Below, one piece after another: positions 8,983 through 17,081 of a DNA stretch of 22,942 bases. Made by a program: the position numbers and the translations under genes. Source of the stretch: Muribaculaceae bacterium (GTDB lineage: Bacteria > Bacteroidota > Bacteroidia > Bacteroidales > Muribaculaceae); assembly GCA_029051445.1 (NCBI GenBank), contig JAIDKP010000039.1:1-22942 (forward strand), given 5' to 3'. The notes under the pieces were generated by a model, which did no database searches, had not been told where the DNA came from, and saw nothing but the letters and a program-made list of their open reading frames with translations. Position 1 is the first letter of the stretch. Every line of letters starts with the position of its first letter.

Positions 8983-11241
8983 TCAGCGTCGGCTGCGGTA
9001 GTCCGGATTGCGAAGCTTGGCAAAAGCCCTGAGATACTTTCTCACCGACGATACAAGCTCCTGAGTTTCCTGAAGCATATTCACATAGACATACAGAACC
9101 GTCATCGTGCCCGCGTCACCCTCGTGAAGCTGATCCTCAACGCGGTGATAGGTCGCCGAGATTACATCCTTCAGTTCGTCGCAACGGCGTCTGAGCCCGG
9201 GTATGCTGTCGGTCGTACCCGACGAAAGCATTTCAATCACCTCTCCGAGCATACCGCCCACCATCGACCTGACGCGCTCATAGTCCTCGCCATATTCCTT
9301 AGGCAGCAGAAAGAAGTTGTTGTCGACATGCTCTTTGCATACCTCGTTGATTCGGCGAAGATTATACAGCATACCCATGCAGCAGTTGTTGCTCAGGTAA
9401 AACCATGCGCTCTTCTCTATGGCCACCTCGCGCGACACATGTCCCAGACAGAGAGTTTCCTTGCGTCTTGCGCTTTTAAGTACATCCTTCTGTTTGGTAA
9501 GATTTGACTCCGCCTTACCGAGCATACCGGCATTGTCACTGATAAACGCTGCTGTGATATCCATGTAACTCGACATCGCGAACGACATGAATTTTTGCTG
9601 CTGTTCAGTGATATACAGCATAAGCATCGGCCATATATGCTCCTTGTCATCGGTTGTGATTATAGTCTGGAAAAGCGCGTCGCCTTTGTCATTCTCAGGA
9701 CGTTTACGATAGCGCCGGTTGCTTCTTATGAGCAGAACGACTGTGAGCGTGCCGAGAAGAAACATGACCCAGTGGCCTCCGTAGTGCATGGCTGTGACAA
9801 TTATACCCGCACCGACAAATGCGGCTCCGGCAGTAAGAAACCACCCGCCGACAACCGAGATAACACCGGTTATGCGGAAAACGGCACTCTCGCGCCCCCA
9901 GGCACGGTCGGCAAGCGACGTGCCCATAGCAACCATAAACGTGACAAACGTTGTCGAAAGAGGCAGCTTCATCGAGGTGCCGAATGCGATCAGCGCACCG
10001 GCAAGCACAAGATTCACCGAGCCCCTCACCAGATCGAAAGAAGCACCGTTCTCCATGATCATATCATCGACATCAAAACGGCGCCCGAACCACCGGCGCA
10101 CACCGGCAGGAGTCACACGCTCGACCCATGAGATCACCGAGAGAGCCCATCTCACAAGCCTGCGGGCGATGCGCGACGACCCGAACATCTCGTCACCTGC
10201 CTGCTGCGAGCTAAGACCGATAGCCGTTTTTGTCACGTTCCTGACCTTGCCGGAAGTCGACAAGGCAACAACCATCACCGCTCCGGCACCTATCAGGAAA
10301 TAGACCGGAGTATTGGCCGGACCGTTCAGAGCATCCATCAGATACCCGTGAGGATCGCCCGAGCCATTGGCAACATAATCCTGATAAGAAGCCAGACCGC
10401 TCAACGGAACACCTATGAAGTTCACGAGATCATTGCCGGCAAAAGCCATAGCAAGAGCAAACGTGCCCATGAGCACGACAACCTTCAGCACATTCACACC
10501 AAGCGCGTGCAGCAATTGCATGAGCACTGTGAAGAAAGCCAGACACGACACCATTATCAGCCCCGTGTTCCCGGCGATCCATGCCTTCACCTCAGGTGTC
10601 ATGAACGCAAGATCCTTGGCACCCTTAAGAAGAAGAAAATAAACAATGGCGGTAGCGCATATGCCGCCGAATATCCCGATCTTCCATTTCAGATTGCTCC
10701 GGTAGTTGAACGAGAATATCATGCGGGAGATAAACTGCACGATAGTCCCGAAGACAAACGCGATAGCCACCGACAGAAAGATACCGAGTATCACCGACAG
10801 AGCCTTCTCGGTATTCAGCAGCTGATCAAGACCTAAGTCAAGACCTCCGGCCATCTTTATCAGCGAGACAACAAAAGTCGCGCCGAGCAATTCAAACACC
10901 ATCGAAACAGTAGTCGACGTAGGCATCCCGAGCGAGTTGAAGATATCGAGCAGTATCACATCCGTCACGACCACTGCCATGAAGATGCACATCAGGTCGT
11001 AAAACGAGAAATGCTCTGGCCTGAATATGCCATGACGCGCGATATCCATCATGCCGTTGCTCATCGCGGCACCGATGAAAACACCTATCGACGCGACAAT
11101 AAGCACACGCTTGAAAGTAGCAGCACCGGAGCCGATAGCCGAATTAAGAAAATTCACTGCGTCATTGCTCACTCCGACAGTAAGATCAAATATCGCCAGC
11201 AAGAGCAGGAATACGACTACACAAAGAAATATTATTTCCAT
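8983..11241 (-). CDS. PiT-family inorganic phosphate transporter with C-terminal PhoU-like domain
   Basis: This is a 752-residue inner-membrane protein. It has the two inverted PiT signatures, GVSNDAVNFLNSAIGS near the N-terminus and FAGNDLVNFIGVPLSG in the second half, and many hydrophobic segments up to about residue 508 (including TSTTVSMVFELLGATF and PLSTTFVTFMVAMGTS). PiT proteins move phosphate by cation symport. The last 240 residues are soluble, helical and charged, and resemble a PhoU-like four-helix regulator, as is common in Bacteroidales PiT proteins. It lies 88 bases downstream of methylglyoxal synthase on the same strand and behind a PhoB/PhoR-like pair, which supports phosphate over sulfate as substrate. 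No clean -7 box is seen in the 88-base gap, so read-through from upstream is possible. Confidence 0.9.
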   Translation of the reverse strand: MEIIFLCVVVFLLLLAIFDLTVGVSNDAVNFLNSAIGSGAATFKRVLIVASIGVFIGAAMSNGMMDIARHGIFRPEHFSFYDLMCIFMAVVVTDVILLDIFNSLGMPTSTTVSMVFELLGATFVVSLIKMAGGLDLGLDQLLNTEKALSVILGIFLSVAIAFVFGTIVQFISRMIFSFNYRSNLKWKIGIFGGICATAIVYFLLLKGAKDLAFMTPEVKAWIAGNTGLIMVSCLAFFTVLMQLLHALGVNVLKVVVLMGTFALAMAFAGNDLVNFIGVPLSGLASYQDYVANGSGDPHGYLMDALNGPANTPVYFLIGAGAVMVVALSTSGKVRNVTKTAIGLSSQQAGDEMFGSSRIARRLVRWALSVISWVERVTPAGVRRWFGRRFDVDDMIMENGASFDLVRGSVNLVLAGALIAFGTSMKLPLSTTFVTFMVAMGTSLADRAWGRESAVFRITGVISVVGGWFLTAGAAFVGAGIIVTAMHYGGHWVMFLLGTLTVVLLIRSNRRYRKRPENDKGDALFQTIITTDDKEHIWPMLMLYITEQQQKFMSFAMSSYMDITAAFISDNAGMLGKAESNLTKQKDVLKSARRKETLCLGHVSREVAIEKSAWFYLSNNCCMGMLYNLRRINEVCKEHVDNNFFLLPKEYGEDYERVRSMVGGMLGEVIEMLSSGTTDSIPGLRRRCDELKDVISATYHRVEDQLHEGDAGTMTVLYVYVNMLQETQELVSSVRKYLRAFAKLRNPDYRSRR

Positions 11242-11329
11242 ATCCCGTAGTTATGTCTTTAGTTACCACAAAATAACGTGCGGAACATTTCATATATATT
11301 GCAAAATCCTTAAACAATAATGAAACGTA

Positions 11330-11791
11330 TCAGCTGTTTCCGGCAAGTTTACGGTCAAACTTCACATAGCTCTGCTCGGCAGGACTGTAATCCGGATCAC
11401 CCCACAGATTGCTCGAGATCATAAGATCGGCACTGATACGGTTGCAGGCAATAGGCACATTGTGAAGACGGCACTGACGCAGAAGCATCTGTATGTCGGC
11501 TTCATGAGGCTGGGGACTGAGATCATCGATCAGAAACACCGCCAGATCAATTTCCTTCCTTACAACCATAGCTGCGATCTCGGCATCTCCGCCCATAGGA
11601 CCCGAATTCATGCACTCGATGTCGGCATCTATACCGGCATCATCAAAAGCCTTCTGTATCAGACTTCCTGTTGTGCCCGTACATATCAGACGATGTCTCG
11701 ACAGATACTCGGCGTTATACTTGGCCCAGTCCACCATGTCGGCCTTGCGCTGGTCATGAGCCACCAGCGCGATTGTAAGTTTCTCTTTCAT
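11330..11791 (-). CDS. mgsA: Methylglyoxal synthase
   Basis: MgsA converts dihydroxyacetone phosphate to methylglyoxal and inorganic phosphate in the cytosol, a bypass of lower glycolysis that releases phosphate. The 153-residue product has the family size and all recognisable landmarks: VAHD (H12), the phosphate-binding CTGTTGS (38-44), SGPMGGDAEIA (D69), LSPQPHEAD (H96, D99) and VPIACNRISADLMI. These align with H19, D71, H98 and D101 of the E. coli enzyme. It starts 4 bases after the histidine kinase stop and is almost certainly in the same transcript. The E. coli enzyme is inhibited by phosphate, which fits a place in a phosphate-response operon. Confidence 0.95.
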   Translation of the reverse strand: MKEKLTIALVAHDQRKADMVDWAKYNAEYLSRHRLICTGTTGSLIQKAFDDAGIDADIECMNSGPMGGDAEIAAMVVRKEIDLAVFLIDDLSPQPHEADIQMLLRQCRLHNVPIACNRISADLMISSNLWGDPDYSPAEQSYVKFDRKLAGNS

Positions 11792-11795
11792 AGTT

Positions 11796-13244
11796 TTAAA
11801 TCCTTGAGAGTTTTATCCTGAAGACAAGGCCTCCTCCCGGTCGGTTGCCCACCGTGATCTCACCGCCGTGAAACAGCACGGCATTCTTCACGATCGAAAG
11901 TCCGAGTCCGGTTCCGCCAGCCGCACGCGAGCGACCCTTGTCTATACGATAAAAACGCTCAAAGAGGTGAGAAAGATGTTCAGGATCTACACCAATTCCA
12001 TTATCCGACACCTTCACCACAATATTTTTTTCATTCCTGCTTACCTCCGCGACAGATATCTCGCTCCCGCCGCTATAGGATATCGCATTATCTATCAAGT
12101 TTCTGAATATCGATGTCAACAACGACATATTACCGGTCATCCTCACCGGCTCCATAAAATCATTTTTTATCACAATACCTCTGGCAGCTGCAAGCGGCTC
12201 GGCATCGGTCACTACCTCAGCCACAATACCGGCAAGGTCGACACTCTCCTTTCCGATAGCCGCACCGCCATCGTCCATACGGGTTATCAGCGACACATCG
12301 TCAAGTAGCCGTTTGAGCCGCTCGGTATTGGCCAGACAACGCTGTAGAAATTCCTCCCGCTTCTCCTCGCTAATCCCCCGATGCGCCAGCAGAGTCTCCA
12401 GACACACCTGTATCGAGGCGACCGGAGTTTTCAGCTCATGGTTTATATTGTTGGTGAGCTGCTTCTTTATACGCTCCTTCTCACGTTGCTCATGCATCGC
12501 CGCGGCATGCTCGCGGTCACGGTCGGCATTGGCCTGCTGAAGCCGCGCATACAGTCTCACGATATGATTGGATATTTCTCCGAGTTCATCATGAGGAAAA
12601 GACTCCACGTCCGATATGCGCTCACCCTTCTCCGCCTTCTCCGCAAAACGGCTCAGCCGCGTGACATTCTCGCCGATGCTACGTGTACCGAAAAAACCGA
12701 TCACACACATCAGCAGCGTGATTACGCCTGTCACCCACAGAAATTCGGTATCGGCCTTCAGCAGATCGATAAGCGATACCGAATAAGGCACCGCCGTACG
12801 CACTACCGTACCGTCAGAGCCACGACGCGCCGAGTAAAAATAAGTATTGTCGTTCAGCTTGCTGTGACGGCGCAGCGTATATCCGCTGCCGCGTTTCATT
12901 GCCAGAGCTATCTCCCAGCGGTCAAGATGATTGTCGCCTGGCAGAGAGTCTATCGTATTGTCATAGACCATACTGCCGTCGCTCCCGATGATACTCACAC
13001 GCATATCCTCGTGCGGACTCACCTCATGCAGACGCATCTCGCCGATCGTTTTTCCCTCGGCGAGCTCATTGAGGATATAGGTATTCACAAGTTGCAGCTG
13101 CGAGTTCAGTTCATCGGCTTTAAACGACTTCTCCCTGTGATACTGAAACGACAGGAAACACCCCACCAGCACAAGCGAGTATCCCACCAGCCCCAGAAAC
13201 AGACGGCGACGGTAGCTGAGACTATTCCATAAATCCGTAGCCAT
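11796..13244 (-). CDS. Sensor histidine kinase, PhoR-like
   Basis: This 482-residue inner-membrane kinase has a transmembrane helix at about 15-33, a periplasmic sensor of about 135 residues, a second helix at about 168-187, a HAMP-like linker with a coiled coil to about 262, the HisKA box NNINHELKTPVASIQ (phosphorylated H269), and an HATPase domain with NLIDNAISYS, DNGIGV and GGTGLGLSIV. Its start overlaps the response regulator gene by 23 bases, which indicates translational coupling. The periplasmic domain has no motif I can name. The link to phosphate rests on the neighbours (mgsA, PiT-PhoU) and on the overall architecture; another envelope stimulus is possible. Confidence 0.9.
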   Translation of the reverse strand: MATDLWNSLSYRRRLFLGLVGYSLVLVGCFLSFQYHREKSFKADELNSQLQLVNTYILNELAEGKTIGEMRLHEVSPHEDMRVSIIGSDGSMVYDNTIDSLPGDNHLDRWEIALAMKRGSGYTLRRHSKLNDNTYFYSARRGSDGTVVRTAVPYSVSLIDLLKADTEFLWVTGVITLLMCVIGFFGTRSIGENVTRLSRFAEKAEKGERISDVESFPHDELGEISNHIVRLYARLQQANADRDREHAAAMHEQREKERIKKQLTNNINHELKTPVASIQVCLETLLAHRGISEEKREEFLQRCLANTERLKRLLDDVSLITRMDDGGAAIGKESVDLAGIVAEVVTDAEPLAAARGIVIKNDFMEPVRMTGNMSLLTSIFRNLIDNAISYSGGSEISVAEVSRNEKNIVVKVSDNGIGVDPEHLSHLFERFYRIDKGRSRAAGGTGLGLSIVKNAVLFHGGEITVGNRPGGGLVFRIKLSRI

Positions 13245-13899
13245 AGCCCGAGCGCGTCACTATGTTTTTTGCATATGGACCGATCTTGCCGCGTATGCGC
13301 GTGATATTCACATCCACTACACGGTCGAGCACCACGACCTCATCAGGCCATATATCCCTTATCAGCTCATCGCGGGAGAATATATGCCCGCGGTGCGACA
13401 ATAGCTTGAGCAGTATCTCAAACTCCTTGCGCGGCATCTTCACCTCCTCGCCGTTGACCATGCAAACCTTCTTTGACAGGATCACCGTAAGACCCTGATA
13501 TGATATTTCGTCGGCCTTCTCAGCCTCCACCTGGCCTGCACGGCGGAGCACCGTGCGCACACGCGCAAGCACATTCCTGACCGAGTAAGGCTTCACGATA
13601 TAATCGTCGGCACCGAGATCAAGACCGCCGATCATATCATCTTCCGAATCCTTGGCCGTGCAGAAGATTATAGGCACACCCGCAGTCGACTGATTGCTCT
13701 TGAGGATCCGCGCAAGCTGTGTCCCCGATATCTCCCCCATCATTATGTCGAGCAATATCAGGTCATAGCGTCCGACATCAAGCGTCAGCACCTCCTCGGC
13801 GCTATAGGCCACATCCACAGCATAGCCCTCCGCTTCAAGATTAAACCGCAGCGCCTCGCACAGCGTCTCCTCGTCGTCAACCACAAGTATCTTTTTCAT
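13222..13899 (-). CDS. Response regulator, OmpR/PhoB family
   Basis: This DNA-binding regulator is about 225 residues long and is the partner of the overlapping kinase. The receiver domain (about 1-117) has acidic D8/D9, phospho-acceptor D51 in LILLDIMM, T81 in FCTAKD and K103 in VKPYS. The winged-helix domain (about 130-225) shows EFEILLKLLSHRGHIFSRDELI, VVDVNITRIRGKIG and a terminal SGYGYGF. The frame also offers ATG 13911 (MQRD more), but a -7 box at 13921-13928 would leave almost no leader, and MKKILVVDDEE is the typical beginning, so 13899 is preferred. It is the first gene of the presumed regulator-kinase-mgsA transcript. PhoB-like by context; target sites are not identifiable here. Confidence 0.92.
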   Translation of the reverse strand: MKKILVVDDEETLCEALRFNLEAEGYAVDVAYSAEEVLTLDVGRYDLILLDIMMGEISGTQLARILKSNQSTAGVPIIFCTAKDSEDDMIGGLDLGADDYIVKPYSVRNVLARVRTVLRRAGQVEAEKADEISYQGLTVILSKKVCMVNGEEVKMPRKEFEILLKLLSHRGHIFSRDELIRDIWPDEVVVLDRVVDVNITRIRGKIGPYAKNIVTRSGYGYGFME

Positions 13900-13920
13900 A
13901 TCGCGTTGCATATATCATTA

Positions 13921-13928
13921 CAAATATA
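13921..13928 (-). promoter_or_regulatory. Probable promoter -7 box for the regulator-kinase-mgsA unit
   Basis: On the minus strand this reads TATATTTG, matching TAnnTTTG, 21 bases before ATG 13899. No good -33 element is present at 19-21 bases, which would suit a promoter needing an activator. This is inference from the consensus only. Confidence 0.4.
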
Positions 13929-13989
13929 CACTTTAACAGCGACATAGTCCCTTCCCCCGCCTAAAGTTTAATAAAACCTTAACATCGCC

Positions 13990-15210
13990 TTATTTCTCGG
14001 CATCAAAACCGGCGGCGCGCACGGCGGCGATCACATCGTCGGCATTGTGCTCTCCCTCGACAGTGGCCTTGCCGCTCGACAGATTCACGTCGACCTGCGT
14101 CACACCCTTGACACCACTGATACTTTTTGTCACTGTCGCCTGACAATGAGGGCAGTTCATACCCTTGATAACATACTCCTTAATCATATTTCCTGTAATT
14201 CTATGTTTATTGGTAATCCGTCTTACAAAAGCGGCGAGCAGCAAAGCCACCAGTATCACCGAGCAGCCGGTCGAAAAGACTCCGAACTCATGAGTCGCAT
14301 GACAGGCGCCCCCCTTCATGCCACCGAGCGCAAACCAGCCCGAAGGCAGGATATAGTCTATCATCAGACCGAATGCAACAGCTCCGGCCACAATCGACAG
14401 AAGATAGATCACTGCCGACCTACGCCCCATCTCGCGCGAGATAAGCGTGAACGATGCGAAATTTGCAGCCGGACCGGCCATCAGAAGCACCAGAGCCGTA
14501 CCGGGCGACAACCCTTTCAGCACAAGCGACATGGCGATAGGTATAGAGCCGGTAGCACACACATACATCGGTATCGCAATCACGAGTACGGCAAGCATCG
14601 ACAGGATCGGTGTCCGGCCGAGCATTGAAAAGAAATCCTCCGGCACATACACAGTGATCAAAGCGGCGATAATGAGGCCCGCGACAAGCCACCCGCCTAT
14701 GCTGCCGACAAGGTCGAGGAATCCGTATTTCAATGCCGAGACACACTTACCTCCGAACCCCACCGGACGCTCGTCGGATGCCACAGAGCAAGCCACAGCC
14801 ACATCGCCGTCTTTTTCAGCCTTACCAACGGCAACACCGCCAAACACCGCCGTGACAAGCGCGGCAACCGGACGAACGACCGCAAACGCCGGACCGAGAA
14901 GCGACCAGGTGGCCGCGATACTGTCGACACCCGTCTGCGGAGTAGCGATCAGAAACGAGGTCGAGGCAGCGCGGGAGGCTCCGTTGCGACGCATCGCAAT
15001 CGCCGTCGGCAGAACGCCGCATGAGCAAAGCGGAAGCGGCACACCGATAAGCGCCGACTTCACCACAGCCTTCCATCCGCGCCCCGAGAGATGCCGGGCA
15101 AACGTGTGCTGCGGTATGAACGCATGCATCACCCCGGCTATAAGGAAGCCCAACAGTATGTACGGCGACATCTCGTTGAGCATAAACAGCAAAGAATTTA
15201 TCAGTTCCAT
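13990..15210 (-). CDS. SO_0444-type Cu/Zn efflux permease with C-terminal HMA domain
   Basis: This 406-residue inner-membrane permease resembles the SO_0444 family of copper/zinc efflux transporters, related to ArsP-like permeases. Membrane segments start at YILLGFLIAGVMHAF. The CxC motif PLPLCSCGVLPTAIA, IATPQTGVDS and MYVCATGSIPIAM are probable metal-pathway residues. A cytosolic HMA domain (about 342-406) begins at an internal ATG and holds GMNCPHC (C353, C356), the CxxC metal site of copper-chaperone-like proteins. It is divergent from a Fur-family regulator, and a 16-bp palindrome lies just before its start. The family name is from similarity as I remember it; arsenic or other metals remain possible. 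Confidence 0.82.
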   Translation of the reverse strand: MELINSLLFMLNEMSPYILLGFLIAGVMHAFIPQHTFARHLSGRGWKAVVKSALIGVPLPLCSCGVLPTAIAMRRNGASRAASTSFLIATPQTGVDSIAATWSLLGPAFAVVRPVAALVTAVFGGVAVGKAEKDGDVAVACSVASDERPVGFGGKCVSALKYGFLDLVGSIGGWLVAGLIIAALITVYVPEDFFSMLGRTPILSMLAVLVIAIPMYVCATGSIPIAMSLVLKGLSPGTALVLLMAGPAANFASFTLISREMGRRSAVIYLLSIVAGAVAFGLMIDYILPSGWFALGGMKGGACHATHEFGVFSTGCSVILVALLLAAFVRRITNKHRITGNMIKEYVIKGMNCPHCQATVTKSISGVKGVTQVDVNLSSGKATVEGEHNADDVIAAVRAAGFDAEK

Positions 15211-15221
15211 GATTCCATACT

Positions 15222-15237
15222 TTTTACAGCCGTAAAA
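15222..15237. promoter_or_regulatory. Candidate operator palindrome between permease and Fur-family gene
   Basis: TTTTACAGCCGTAAAA is an inverted repeat with perfect 6-bp arms and a 4-base spacer. It lies 12 bases upstream of the permease ATG, in the divergent intergenic region, so it is well placed for a repressor controlling the permease. A shorter repeat, TGCAA-N5-TTGCA, lies at 15301-15315 nearer the regulator's promoter. No protein-binding evidence exists in the sequence itself. Confidence 0.35.
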
Positions 15238-15339
15238 TTATGGCAATCCTCCCATACACTGATACCTGCCGCATTAAAAATTGATAACCGTATGCACCTC
15301 TGCAACCCGATTGCAGGACTTAAGTTTAAATAAAATAGC

Positions 15340-15347
15340 TAACTTTG
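15340..15347 (+). promoter_or_regulatory. Probable promoter -7 box for the Fur-family gene
   Basis: TAACTTTG matches TAnnTTTG and lies 25 bases before ATG 15373. An AT-rich stretch precedes it, but there is no clean TTTG at -33. Confidence 0.45.
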
Positions 15348-15372
15348 GAAAAAATAACAACTCCACACCGAC

Positions 15373-15795
15373 ATGCATAATTCCCCCGACGAAGTTCTGA
15401 ATAACGCCGGAATAAAGCCGACTCCAAACCGCATACTCGTCATCCGTTCACTGCTGGCTGCCGAATCACCGCTGAGTCTTGTCGAACTTGAGAAAGACCT
15501 CCAGACACTCGACCGTTCGAGCATCTCGCGCGTCCTGGCGCTTCTGCTTGAGCATGGTGCGGTTCACGCCATGGAGGACGGAAAAGGAATTACAAAATAC
15601 GAGATCTGTCATTGCGACCACCATTGCTCGGCTGCCGACATGCACGTCCATTTCTACTGCGAGAAATGCGAAAAAGTATTCTGCTTTGAGGACATAAACG
15701 CCCCATGCATCAAGCTGCCCGACGAGTTTCTTGTCAGCTCTGTCAACTACATGCTGAAAGGCATCTGCCCCGACTGTCGTAAAAACAGTCAGTGA
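15373..15795 (+). CDS. Fur-family metal-responsive transcriptional regulator
   Basis: This 140-residue regulator has an N-terminal winged helix (GIKPTPNRILVIRSLL, then LDRSSISRVLALLLEHGAVHAM as recognition region) and a C-terminal dimer/metal domain. Metal ligands are visible: DMHVHFYCEKCEKVFC (H91, H93, C96, C99) and the second structural-zinc pair CPDC (C132, C135). Fur, Zur and PerR share this layout, and the subtype cannot be fixed by eye. Its divergent position to a Cu/Zn-type efflux permease suggests it senses metal and represses that gene. It ends 32 bases before the convergent flavodoxin stop. Confidence 0.9.
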   Translation: MHNSPDEVLNNAGIKPTPNRILVIRSLLAAESPLSLVELEKDLQTLDRSSISRVLALLLEHGAVHAMEDGKGITKYEICHCDHHCSAADMHVHFYCEKCEKVFCFEDINAPCIKLPDEFLVSSVNYMLKGICPDCRKNSQ

Positions 15796-15827
15796 CAGAT
15801 GCCCGCTTTCTGACGAAAAAGTTGGTA

Positions 15828-16403
15828 TTATAGTCCCAGCTCCTTCTTCCAGTTCTGTAGCTCTTTTTTAGACACTCGGTTGAGCAGACGGCCTTCCTGC
15901 CAGTCGATATCGGGATATTGCTTGCGTAGATTGTCGACACAAGGCTTTACGGGGCTGCCTCCCGAAGTGGCGAAGCATATCACCTTTTTCCCCTTCAGAT
16001 CGTGGCTCTCCACAAAGGTGTTGATAATCGTCGGAGCCACATACCACCATATCGGGTACCCCAGAAACACTGTGTCATACTCGTCCATATCCGCCACCTC
16101 ACCCTTTATGGCAGGCCGCGAGGAAGCATCCTTCATCTCCACAGTGCTGCGGCTGTTTTTGTCAGTCCAGTCGAGATCGGCCTGCGTGTAAGGTATCTCG
16201 GGAGTTATTTCATACAGAGTCGCGCCCATTACGTCAGCCAGGTCCGCAGCAACACGTCGGGTTGTGCCCGTGGCCGAGAAATATGCTACAAGCACCTTGT
16301 TTCCACTGTTTTCCGCCATAATTTCATTCTTCTTTTGCTGCGCGCACGATGTCATCGACATAACGGCAGCCACAGCTGTGATCACAATTGTTTTTAGTCT
16401 CAT
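15828..16403 (-). CDS. Exported flavodoxin-family protein, probable lipoprotein
   Basis: This 191-residue protein combines an N-terminal export signal ending MTSC (Cys20, a Bacteroidetes-style lipobox) with a flavodoxin-like FMN domain. The phosphate loop is [16 protein letters not shown] (about 37-52), followed by [18 protein letters not shown] and CFATSGGSP, typical of flavodoxin and NAD(P)H-quinone reductase relatives that bind FMN. A GTG two codons upstream (16409) would overlap the preceding stop, so ATG 16403 is preferred, 2 bases after the acetyltransferase. Flavodoxins normally work in the cytosol. A later start at MAENSG would give a cytosolic version, but the upstream segment has all the properties of a real signal. 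The redox partner is unknown. Confidence 0.85.
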   Translation of the reverse strand: MRLKTIVITAVAAVMSMTSCAQQKKNEIMAENSGNKVLVAYFSATGTTRRVAADLADVMGATLYEITPEIPYTQADLDWTDKNSRSTVEMKDASSRPAIKGEVADMDEYDTVFLGYPIWWYVAPTIINTFVESHDLKGKKVICFATSGGSPVKPCVDNLRKQYPDIDWQEGRLLNRVSKKELQNWKKELGL

Positions 16404-16405
16404 AG

Positions 16406-16930
16406 TCACTTGATTTTTCTGATTATTCTTGCAGGATTCCCGGCCACGATACAGTCTGGTGGAACGTCATGAGTGACAACACTCGCAGCGCCGACCACAC
16501 TGTTTTCTCCGACTGTCACCCCCGGCAATATAGTTGCTCCGGCTCCGATCCATGCCCTGCGGCATATGTGCACCGGCTTGCAGGTTATCACCATGCGGTT
16601 TTCAAGATCATGATTGTTGGAGATCAGTTGCACGTTGGCGGCAATCTGGACATCGTCATCGATCATTATGCCTCCCGCCGCCATCATCAGGCAACCCGGC
16701 ATTATTATCACACGACTGCCTATACTCACCTCATGGGCTCTGACAACCGTCAGAGGAGTCTGCACACGAGTCCCGTCGCCCATCACGGGAAACACCTCAT
16801 GCAAAAGCCGGTCATACTCGTCTGTTCCCGGCATAGTATGGTTGAGCCTGAAAACCTGGCGGCTCAGCTCGGCCGCTCTCGCAAGCTCCTCATCGCTCTG
16901 GTTGGCGCAATCTATTCTTTTTTCTTCCAT
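16406..16930 (-). CDS. Hexapeptide-repeat sugar O-acetyltransferase (LacA/Maa-like)
   Basis: This 174-residue cytosolic enzyme belongs to the left-handed beta-helix acetyltransferases related to maltose and galactoside O-acetyltransferase. Hexapeptide turns run from about 68 to 155 ([60 protein letters not shown]). The catalytic histidine is H107 in NNHD, and the end [14 protein letters not shown] is typical. It probably moves acetyl from acetyl-CoA to a sugar, but the acceptor is unknown. It is 2 bases ahead of the exported flavodoxin gene, so the two form an operon. The promoter boxes at 16951-16980 fit it well. Confidence 0.9.
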   Translation of the reverse strand: MEEKRIDCANQSDEELARAAELSRQVFRLNHTMPGTDEYDRLLHEVFPVMGDGTRVQTPLTVVRAHEVSIGSRVIIMPGCLMMAAGGIMIDDDVQIAANVQLISNNHDLENRMVITCKPVHICRRAWIGAGATILPGVTVGENSVVGAASVVTHDVPPDCIVAGNPARIIRKIK

Positions 16931-16950
16931 AATTCACTTTTTTCCGTCTA

Positions 16951-16980
16951 CAAAGTAACTACACCTTATCCTGCTGTCAA
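16951..16980 (-). promoter_or_regulatory. Promoter for the acetyltransferase-flavodoxin pair
   Basis: On the minus strand, TTG (16978-16980) is followed after 19 bases by TTACTTTG (16951-16958). That matches the Bacteroidetes spacing and differs from TAnnTTTG at one position. It lies 20 bases before ATG 16930 and is the best two-box match in the window. Confidence 0.55.
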
Positions 16981-17045
16981 TTACACTTTTTACAGAAATG
17001 CTTACCGTTTTCCCTTATCCACGACCGCCCTATTGATATTACTTG

Positions 17046-17053
17046 TATATTTG
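17046..17053 (+). promoter_or_regulatory. Probable promoter -7 box for the aldo/keto reductase gene
   Basis: TATATTTG matches TAnnTTTG and lies 28 bases before ATG 17082, in the region shared with the divergent acetyltransferase promoter. No -33 element is evident. Confidence 0.45.
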
Positions 17054-17081
17054 CATGACACAGTAATAACCCCGACAAAAA

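Noticed and set aside
8971..8996. 9-bp hairpin at the end of the phosphate transporter gene as a terminator
   Set aside because: The stem is perfect, but it overlaps the stop codon and the minus strand has no T-run after it, so I do not call it a terminator.
13937..13985. AT-rich imperfect repeat between the response regulator and permease genes as a Pho box
   Set aside because: The arms do not match cleanly and I know no established Bacteroidetes Pho-box consensus to compare with.
15772..15790. Hairpin GACTGT/ACAGTC at the end of the Fur-family gene as a terminator
   Set aside because: The stem is only 6 bp, lies partly in the coding region and lacks a T-tract on either strand.
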